The notes under the pieces: model-generated
What the model was told of the DNA's origin: nothing
What the model saw: the letters and a program-made list of their open reading frames with translations, nothing else
The model's database searches: none
Assembly: GCF_900095795.1 (NCBI RefSeq)
Contig: NZ_LT608328.1
Coordinates: forward strand, 2,721,001 to 2,785,000
Length of the DNA: 64,000 nucleotides
Origin: Petrimonas mucosa
Lineage (GTDB): Bacteria; Bacteroidota; Bacteroidia; Bacteroidales; Dysgonomonadaceae
Direction: 5' to 3'
Program-made: the position numbers and the translations under genes
Part shown: positions 7,465 through 14,257 of the stretch, piece by piece
How the letters are laid out: the number at the start of each line of letters is the position of its first letter
How positions within the stretch are numbered: position 1 is the first letter of the stretch

Positions 7465-9864
7465 ATGAATATGCGATTGATATTTTTGACCTTAATTACC
7501 CTTTTTTCAACTGGCAGTCTCTTCGCAACCGACAGTAACACTCTCCCCATCGTGCCCAAACCGCAACAGGAGATGGTTACAGGCGAAGAGATCACGGTCG
7601 GCAGCCACTGGAAAATCTACATCGATCGGGAGGCGACGGGAAGTTCAACCTATATGACGGAGCTCCTGAAAGGGTGCGGCGTGGAGCCCTCCATTACTGA
7701 ACAGCGGAACGAGGCTAACCTGATACTTGCTATCGACAAGAAGATCTCAAAAAATCGGGAGGCTTACCGCATATCGGTTTCCGCCAGGGGAGAGATCCAG
7801 GTATCTGCAACCACACGCAATGGACTGCTCCATGCCCTCCAGACCCTCCGGCAGCTGATCAACTGTCAGGCAAACGGGATTACTATTCCCGTTTGCCGCA
7901 TCATCGACGAGCCGGCCTTCTCCTGGCGTGCATTCATGCTGGATGAGAGCCGGCACTTTCATGGAATGGAAATGGTGAAGAAGCTCCTGGATGAGATGAG
8001 CTACCTGAAACTGAACACTTTCCATTGGCACCTGGTAGATGATCCCGGATGGAGAATCGAGATCAGGAAATACCCGGAACTGACAACCATCGGATCGAAA
8101 CGCGATTTCTCGCACCGGGAGTTGACACCGGCCCAGTGGGATGAACAGTTTCCCGGGAAAAAGATGTACTATACACAGGACGAGATCCGCGAGATCGTGC
8201 AATATGCAGATGAGCGGGGAATCCAGGTTGTTCCCGAGATCGAGGTACCCGGCCATGCATCCGCCTCCATCGCAGCCTACCCTTGGCTCGGGGCAAGCAG
8301 CAAGCGTCAGGGAAAGGGTGTTTGGGGAGATCTTTACAACGTCACTAACCCTGAAGTAGAGGCTTTTATCCACGACATCCTGGATGAGATGATCACACTG
8401 TTCCCCTCGAAGATCATCCATATCGGCGGCGACGAAGCCAATTATACCCATTGGGCGAATAATCCGGAGATCGTACAGTTCATGAAGGATCAAAAGATAC
8501 CTACCTATGCCGACCTGCAGGTATGGTCGATTAACCGGCTCTCCAACTACCTGGCATCAAAAGGGGTCCGCACGATGGGATGGAACGAGATCACCGGAGA
8601 CAACATCCGCGGTGAGGCACATCTCGAAGCGAGCCAATCCGAAAAACTGGCCAAAGGGACATTGGTTCATTTCTGGGACGGAGACATCGGACTGATAAAC
8701 AAGGCCATCAACGAAGGATACAGTGTGGTGAACTCCAACCGACACTATACTTATCTCGACTACCCCTACGAGGTGACCCCGCTGGAGAAGGCCTACTCCT
8801 TCCATCCGGTACCGGACGGCATCGCAGGAGAGAAAGTGGGTGCAATTGTCGGACTCGGTTGCCAGATGTGGGGAGAGTACACCCCCAACCAGACCCGGAT
8901 CTACTATCAGACGTTTCCACGTATTGCCGCCTATGCAGAATGCGGATGGACAAAGGCCGAAGATAAAAACTACGACGAGTTCCGCCACCGCATGAAAAAG
9001 ACCGAACGCCGATGGCGGAAAATGGGTTACATCAACCAGCAACCGACCTACACCAGGCAGGACGACACCTTTACCTTGTGGCAGCTGCCATCACAGATCA
9101 ACACCATCGGCAATTCGTACATCATACGTACCGATGATGGCAAGGTGATTGTAATCGATGGCGGAGTCAAGGAGGAAGAGGGATACCTGCGCGGTTTTAT
9201 CGGAGCCTTGGGAAACATTGTCGATTGCTGGTTCGTCACCCATCCTCATCCCGACCATATCGGAGCCCTTACCCGCATATTGGAAAATCCCAAGGGAATA
9301 GGGGTGCGGCAAATCTGCCACTCCACATTTTCCGATTCACTGCTTAACGGTGAACCCAATTACAAGGGAGAGGCACTTAACTATTACGAAGCGGCAAAAA
9401 AATCGGGCGCTACCGTGACCGAAGCGACATTGGGCATGACCTTCGCATTCGGACAGACCACCCTCCGTATACTCGGCATCAAGAATGAAGAGCTGAAAAG
9501 TAACCCCTATAACAATTCGAGCATGGTCATCAAGGTCTGGGATCCGCTGAAATCGGTGCTCTTCCTCGGTGATCTGGGAAAAGAGTCGGGCGACAAGCTG
9601 CTCTATGGACCTTATCGCGATCAACTGGACTGCGATTATATTCAGATGTCGCACCACGGACAGAGTGGCGTATCGATGGATTTCTACCGTACGGTGAAGT
9701 TTCGCGCCTGTCTGTGGCCTACTCCCACCTGGGTATATGACAACGATGCCGGAAAAGGGTTCAACACCCATATCCTTACAACGATAGAGACACGCAATAC
9801 CATTGAAGCTCTGAATATTTCGGAAAACTACCTCAGTTTTGAAGGAGTGACAAGGATCGATTAA
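7465..9864 (+). CDS. GH20 beta-N-acetylhexosaminidase fused to a metallo-beta-lactamase domain
   Basis: This 799-aa secreted protein (signal peptide ends about SLFA) begins with the GH20b N-domain (about 28-145: PIVPKPQ, TTRNGLLHALQTLRQL). The GH20 catalytic barrel follows (about 150-520) with the HIGGDE signature; Asp323 and Glu324 are the expected substrate-assisted catalytic pair. After about residue 545 a complete metallo-beta-lactamase fold follows: IDGG, the metal-binding THPHPDH (His593, His595, Asp597, His598), LFLGDLG and MSHHG (His730). Normal GH20 enzymes end before this point. The reading frame is uninterrupted, so the fusion is not an annotation artefact. The barrel should release terminal beta-GlcNAc/GalNAc; the MBL part may hydrolyse an ester, lactone or phosphodiester on the same glycan. 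It precedes rhaM by 19 nt. Confidence 0.9.
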   Translation: MNMRLIFLTLITLFSTGSLFATDSNTLPIVPKPQQEMVTGEEITVGSHWKIYIDREATGSSTYMTELLKGCGVEPSITEQRNEANLILAIDKKISKNREAYRISVSARGEIQVSATTRNGLLHALQTLRQLINCQANGITIPVCRIIDEPAFSWRAFMLDESRHFHGMEMVKKLLDEMSYLKLNTFHWHLVDDPGWRIEIRKYPELTTIGSKRDFSHRELTPAQWDEQFPGKKMYYTQDEIREIVQYADERGIQVVPEIEVPGHASASIAAYPWLGASSKRQGKGVWGDLYNVTNPEVEAFIHDILDEMITLFPSKIIHIGGDEANYTHWANNPEIVQFMKDQKIPTYADLQVWSINRLSNYLASKGVRTMGWNEITGDNIRGEAHLEASQSEKLAKGTLVHFWDGDIGLINKAINEGYSVVNSNRHYTYLDYPYEVTPLEKAYSFHPVPDGIAGEKVGAIVGLGCQMWGEYTPNQTRIYYQTFPRIAAYAECGWTKAEDKNYDEFRHRMKKTERRWRKMGYINQQPTYTRQDDTFTLWQLPSQINTIGNSYIIRTDDGKVIVIDGGVKEEEGYLRGFIGALGNIVDCWFVTHPHPDHIGALTRILENPKGIGVRQICHSTFSDSLLNGEPNYKGEALNYYEAAKKSGATVTEATLGMTFAFGQTTLRILGIKNEELKSNPYNNSSMVIKVWDPLKSVLFLGDLGKESGDKLLYGPYRDQLDCDYIQMSHHGQSGVSMDFYRTVKFRACLWPTPTWVYDNDAGKGFNTHILTTIETRNTIEALNISENYLSFEGVTRID

Positions 9865-9883
9865 CAATTAAATAAAAAATAAC

Positions 9884-10198
9884 ATGAAACGCGTAGCTTT
9901 TAAAATGTATCTGAAACCGGGATTCAGCGAGGAGTATAGAAAGCGGCATGCCGAGATCTGGCCCGAGTTGAAAGCACTCTTATCGCAAAACGGAGTGGAA
10001 GATTATTCCATTTTCTGGGATAAGGAGACCAATGTATTGTTTGCAGTACAGAAGAACCATGGAGAACAATCCTCCCAGGAGATCGGCACCAACCCGATCG
10101 TGCAGAGATGGTGGGACTTCATGGCGGATATTATGGAGGTAAACGATGACAACTCTCCTGTCTCCATCGAACTGGAAGAGTTGTTTCACATGGATTGA
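9884..10198 (+). CDS. rhaM: L-rhamnose mutarotase
   Basis: The 104-aa protein matches the RhaM family over its whole length: MYLKPGFSEEYRKRHAEIWPEL near the N-terminus, VQRWWDFMADIMEV in the second half and an L..LFHMD end (first motif shown in part). RhaM interconverts alpha and beta anomers of L-rhamnose in the cytoplasm, feeding rhamnose isomerase. There is no signal peptide, unlike its neighbours. Placement between secreted glycosidases is the strongest clue that L-rhamnose is the main sugar released by this operon. Confidence 0.93.
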   Translation: MKRVAFKMYLKPGFSEEYRKRHAEIWPELKALLSQNGVEDYSIFWDKETNVLFAVQKNHGEQSSQEIGTNPIVQRWWDFMADIMEVNDDNSPVSIELEELFHMD

Positions 10199-10202
10199 AA
10201 AA

Positions 10203-10261
10203 CCTGCACGCTGCCTGTCCGCGCCGATCCGGACAAACAAGACAGGGTAAGTGGCGGCAGG
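10203..10261 (+). other. Potential RNA hairpin between rhaM and the next gene
   Basis: In an 88-nt gap, nested inverted repeats are visible: CCTGC (10203-10207) with GCAGG (10257-10261), and CCTGTC (10214-10219) with GACAGG (10241-10246). TGTCCG/CGGACA is an alternative inner pairing. No U-run follows, so this is not a clear terminator; it may tune mRNA stability between the short rhaM and the long downstream gene. Confidence 0.35.
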
Positions 10262-10286
10262 TTGGATACTTAAAAAAAATACCGAT

Positions 10287-13157
10287 ATGAAAGTGATAAA
10301 AAGAATTGTTTTGATCGCCATCTGTTCGCTCTTATGCGTACCGGCAATGGATGCGGCAGTAATTATACTGACCAGTGACCAGCAGTTATATGACCTGATG
10401 GATCCGGACAAGAAAATCGATATGTCACTGGGGTACAACAGCACCTTCATGAGCCTGCGCGAAGTTTGTGAATCAGCCAAACGGAGGGGCGACAAGGAAC
10501 TGACCATAGCCTTTGATGAATTCTTCAGGCAGTACCGCCCGCAAGCAGGTACGGAGAGACGGCTCACACCCGACATGGACGAGTATGTCAAAATGATCAG
10601 GTTCATCAGCAACTTTGCCGGAAAGTACGACATGGGAATCTGTCTGAGCCTGCTCTCCCCCCTTGAACTGGGTCCGGCATACAAGAACCAGACAAACGAG
10701 TCGGGCCGGTGGCTGGGATATAAAGTGGGCCTGATGAATGCCAGTGACGGCTCATTTTCGGTAGATATGTGGCAACAGATGTACTGGACCAACAACAAAG
10801 GCAAGTTCCAGATCAAGCTGAAAGGTGTAAAAGCGTATGCATTCCGTGAAAAACCGTTGAAATCGTCCCATCTGATTGCGGTCGATCCCGATGATATTGT
10901 GAAAATCAATGATGTACATTATGAAGGTGGAGATACCATTGATGTGGATGGTGGTGAGTATGGACTCAAGAATTCGCCTACTGACATGATCTTCCCCATC
11001 AGGAGGCTGAGGGTATATGGCAACAAGGATGAAAAAATGGAGGGTTACACCCGGGTGATGGTACTGCTTGAGTATGAGACCCCCGAGATGGACTACTTCA
11101 GCGACAAGGCTCCGGTTTTCCTTCACCGCCTCATCGACAAATACAAGGAAAACAACGTCAACCTGACATCATTCTACTCCGACGAGATGCATATACAGCA
11201 GGACTGGGCCTACTTCTCCCACCACGAGGGTGGACAGTTCAACATCCGGTTTCTCACCAGCGGTTTTTCGCAGAAATATCAACAGAGATATAATCAGCCG
11301 TTCGATGACAAGTACATGCTCTATTTTGTCTACGGTGCCCCCTACTACCAGGCAACAGCAAGTGCTGTTCGGAACGTGCAATATGTAATGGGTGAAACCC
11401 CTGAGGCAATTCATCGCACCTTTCTTCTCAGGGACCGCTACTATAAGATGTTGAATCACGGGGTGGTAGATCTCTTCAAGGATGCCAGGAGTTACGCCGA
11501 GAAGATCTACGGCCACGAAATGCCGACCAGCGCTCATGCATCTTGGGCAGAGAGTCCCACCATCGACTACTGGGATACGGAGAAACTGCACGCCAATGCC
11601 TACAAGTATGAGTTTACCTCAAATTATGTATGGGGCAACACGGTTCACCAGGCCGCGGCTGCCTGCTACGACTATTTCAAGTGGGGTGAATACCTGCAAC
11701 CTACCGGCAATGATTTTGCAGAGACCGGCTGGGGCGACCGGAACTACTACGGTGCGGCCATGGGCGCATCCATCGGTGTGGTTAACAGATACCCCAATGC
11801 ATATGCCGCCGCCTGGGGATTTCCAAAAGAGGCACTTCACTGGAAAAACAGGCTGAACGAGGCATTCGGTGCACAACCTTCACATCCCATGCGGCTCATG
11901 ACGGGGAACGTCCACCGCGACATCGAGGTATTGATCCTTTACCCCATGAGTCTGGTAGCTGTGGAAGAGCGGTTCGGAAGCTGGATGACACAATATGGCT
12001 ACGCAAACTACCTGACAACGGACAAGTTCGTGGAGATGGGCAAGGTGCTGGAGGATGGCTCTGTACAGGTAGCTGAAAAGAGATACCGGACGGTGGTTGC
12101 CATGTTCGAACCCCTGCCCCATGCCAAACTGCTGGAGATGATGGGCCGGATGGCCGAAAAGGGCGGCAATGTGATCTGGTTCAGCACCCCACCCCTGATT
12201 GATAGCGATGGGAACGATTGCCGCAGCAGCTGGCAACAACTCTTCGGTGTAGAATACCGCTTCGATCAATATTTGGGCGAGATTGCATCAGGCAAGAAGA
12301 TCGCGTTTCAAAACGCTTTTGTAGAGATCGGTGAGCAGACCATACTGACCGACTTTCTGGTCGACCGCATTTACCCCGTCACACCTCTGTCTGCCGACAT
12401 TGAAGTGGTGGCAAAGGTGGAGGAGAAGATTGTGGGCACCAGAATGAAAAAGGGGAACGGATACGTTTACTATTGCGGTTTTCGTCCCCGCGATGATCAG
12501 TCGGCCAGCCTTGGATATGAATCGAGGACACTGTTTGAAATCCTCGATGCCGCAGGTGCTTATCCCTCCAGCGGCAATTTCCCGGTGAACGACAATCCAA
12601 CCTACGTGTCGCGAACGACCGATTTTTTTGCAACAACATTTCCTAACGGTGCCACAGCCATTGTGAAACATTACCGCACACACCGTGAAAACTGGGAAGG
12701 CGGCTTCTCGCGGAACGAAGCAGCCGATGCAGCGGCACTTGCAGCCAATCCGATGCCCTCTGACCTGCTCGACATTCAGGATCTGAAGGTTAACGGCCAC
12801 GAAATCACCTACAGGGGGAGATTGAACATCTCATTCCGGACCGACAGGAACAAACGGCTAATAGCCTTTATCGGGAATAACTGTACAGATCTTATGCTGA
12901 ACCGGGTTCACTACCGGTTTGCCCAACAACCGGTCGATATCGACTATCTCCCGACAGGAGATAAGCCGAACCACTATATCCTCCGCATCACCGGAGAAGG
13001 AGAGATTTCCCTGCCTGCTCCGGACGGAGCAACCCGTGCAACGTTGAAAAACGGGAAACAGACAGTCAAGAACAGGATCGAGGCGGGCAACCTGATATTC
13101 CAAGTAGACAAATCCATGTCCGGCAGATGGCTCGAGCTTACCTACCGGCAGAAATAG
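10287..13157 (+). CDS. Large secreted protein, probable glycosidase of unrecognised family
   Basis: I chose the ATG at 10287 because it gives a clean signal peptide (MKVIKRIVLIAICSLLCVPA, cut near MDAA); an upstream in-frame ATG at 10251 adds 12 polar residues. The 956-aa product looks like a multidomain glycoside hydrolase. Residues about 60-430 may be a TIM barrel (FAGKYDMGICLSLLSPLE; FYSDEMHIQQDW with Glu300 as an acid/base candidate). Residues about 540-720 resemble a glutamine-amidotransferase-like domain of GH42-type enzymes (ILYPMSLVAVEE, VIWFSTPPL), and a beta-sandwich ends the protein. No standard family is evident to me. Its stop codon is the first three bases of the IS1595 target duplication, so the insertion left the coding region intact. 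Confidence 0.75.
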   Translation: MKVIKRIVLIAICSLLCVPAMDAAVIILTSDQQLYDLMDPDKKIDMSLGYNSTFMSLREVCESAKRRGDKELTIAFDEFFRQYRPQAGTERRLTPDMDEYVKMIRFISNFAGKYDMGICLSLLSPLELGPAYKNQTNESGRWLGYKVGLMNASDGSFSVDMWQQMYWTNNKGKFQIKLKGVKAYAFREKPLKSSHLIAVDPDDIVKINDVHYEGGDTIDVDGGEYGLKNSPTDMIFPIRRLRVYGNKDEKMEGYTRVMVLLEYETPEMDYFSDKAPVFLHRLIDKYKENNVNLTSFYSDEMHIQQDWAYFSHHEGGQFNIRFLTSGFSQKYQQRYNQPFDDKYMLYFVYGAPYYQATASAVRNVQYVMGETPEAIHRTFLLRDRYYKMLNHGVVDLFKDARSYAEKIYGHEMPTSAHASWAESPTIDYWDTEKLHANAYKYEFTSNYVWGNTVHQAAAACYDYFKWGEYLQPTGNDFAETGWGDRNYYGAAMGASIGVVNRYPNAYAAAWGFPKEALHWKNRLNEAFGAQPSHPMRLMTGNVHRDIEVLILYPMSLVAVEERFGSWMTQYGYANYLTTDKFVEMGKVLEDGSVQVAEKRYRTVVAMFEPLPHAKLLEMMGRMAEKGGNVIWFSTPPLIDSDGNDCRSSWQQLFGVEYRFDQYLGEIASGKKIAFQNAFVEIGEQTILTDFLVDRIYPVTPLSADIEVVAKVEEKIVGTRMKKGNGYVYYCGFRPRDDQSASLGYESRTLFEILDAAGAYPSSGNFPVNDNPTYVSRTTDFFATTFPNGATAIVKHYRTHRENWEGGFSRNEAADAAALAANPMPSDLLDIQDLKVNGHEITYRGRLNISFRTDRNKRLIAFIGNNCTDLMLNRVHYRFAQQPVDIDYLPTGDKPNHYILRITGEGEISLPAPDGATRATLKNGKQTVKNRIEAGNLIFQVDKSMSGRWLELTYRQK

Positions 13158-13162
13158 GAAAA

Positions 13163-14247
13163 AATGATTATCCGCAATAGTTCCTATTGTAAATTCTTGA
13201 CTTGAAATCAGGAGCATACGTTACAGCGGCTATCAACAGTCTTTCAAACTGGTTTTCCCCGAAGTAACGCCTGTTGAATTTATAACAGAACTGGTTGAGG
13301 TAATATTGCAAGTATTCTGGTTTTATCTTGTAATACACGCCCAGGAGCTGTCGTTTGGCATTGCTGATCGCGGTATGCACCCAGGGCAGCACCTTGGAAA
13401 GATCCTGGTGTGGAATAACAGATGCCGTATGTGAATGAACATGCTCTTTCAATTTAGTGTAAGATGTTGAGTCATCGGTGGTCAGATCCGCCGTGCTTTC
13501 AACGTGCTCTTTGACATTCCTTGTAATTGTACCGGACTTCAAGTCACTGATCACTTTCATTTTCAGGTATCTAACCTTCTTGGGTTTCTTACCCGGCTTG
13601 GGGTTTTCAACCGTTTTGCTTTCAGCCATTACCAGCACTTTGGTCTTTTTTTGGCTCCCGCGGCCGCGCTTCAACGGTTTGTCCCTCTCTTCAAGGGATA
13701 TTTCGGTGGAAAAGAAGGCGTCGTCCAACTCGATGGCTCCCTCGAGGGTGTACTCATCATCGCGTTTGCCCATCACGTCACGCAGTTTATTGACCATTTC
13801 CCATATGGGCTGGTAACGCTTGTGCCCCAGCTGGCGCTGCAGCTCCGCCGCGGAAAAGGAGCCCTTGGTCGCCGTGAGCAGGTGCATGGCCACGAACCAG
13901 TAACGGTAAGGCAGGTTGGAGTGCTGCATGACGGTGCCTGAACGCAAGGTTTGGCGTGCGCGACAACGCTTGCATTCATAGGCCTGCTTGTTTTCCAGCC
14001 AATAATGTTCTTTACAATTACAATGACGACAGGTTACTCCCATTTGGTCTCTTTGTTCTTTGAATTTTTTCCGACAGGATTCCTCATCGGGGTAATTTAT
14101 AGCAAAATCCAGGATATTCATAGTTTGAATCTTTATATCGTTAGCGATGTAAATATAATGAATATCAGTGAATTGTGCAAGTGTTTTTGAAACTTATTTA
14201 TAACTTTTTCCCGTTAAATTCTTTAGGAATAACTGCGGATAATCATT
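13163..14247 (-). mobile_element. IS1595-family insertion sequence, complete
   Basis: The 1085-bp element is bounded by imperfect inverted repeats of about 25 bp whose outer 14 bp (AATGATTATCCGCA) are identical at both ends (13163-13176 and the complement of 14234-14247). One transposase gene on the minus strand fills most of it. The perfect 8-bp duplication and intact transposase suggest a fairly recent insertion. It lies opposite to the operon's direction and separates the upstream genes from the first GH78 gene. Confidence 0.92.
13168..14121 (-). CDS. IS1595-family transposase (ISXO2-like)
   Basis: The 317-aa protein has an N-terminal zinc ribbon (CRHC...C.RC pattern at about residues 31-58), then the ISXO2-like DDE nuclease domain (IELDDAFFSTE, LTTDDSTSY) and a C-terminal FNRRYFGENQFERLL motif typical of the family. 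It catalyses movement of the surrounding element. The stop codon lies within the terminal repeat. It appears intact. Confidence 0.93.
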   Translation of the reverse strand: MNILDFAINYPDEESCRKKFKEQRDQMGVTCRHCNCKEHYWLENKQAYECKRCRARQTLRSGTVMQHSNLPYRYWFVAMHLLTATKGSFSAAELQRQLGHKRYQPIWEMVNKLRDVMGKRDDEYTLEGAIELDDAFFSTEISLEERDKPLKRGRGSQKKTKVLVMAESKTVENPKPGKKPKKVRYLKMKVISDLKSGTITRNVKEHVESTADLTTDDSTSYTKLKEHVHSHTASVIPHQDLSKVLPWVHTAISNAKRQLLGVYYKIKPEYLQYYLNQFCYKFNRRYFGENQFERLLIAAVTYAPDFKSRIYNRNYCG

Positions 14248-14257
14248 TAGGAAAAAT

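Larger units (their letters stand above)
13155..14255. repeat. 8-bp target-site duplication flanking the IS1595 element
   Basis: TAGGAAAA occurs at 13155-13162 and again at 14248-14255, exactly outside the terminal inverted repeats. Eight base pairs is the duplication size typical of the IS1595 family. Removing one copy plus the element joins the TAG stop of the upstream gene to the next ATG with only GAAAAAT between them. Confidence 0.9.

Noticed and set aside
6450-7595. 381-aa open frame on the minus strand
   Set aside because: Antisense to the DUF5722-like gene and running into the GH20 gene; no recognisable domain.
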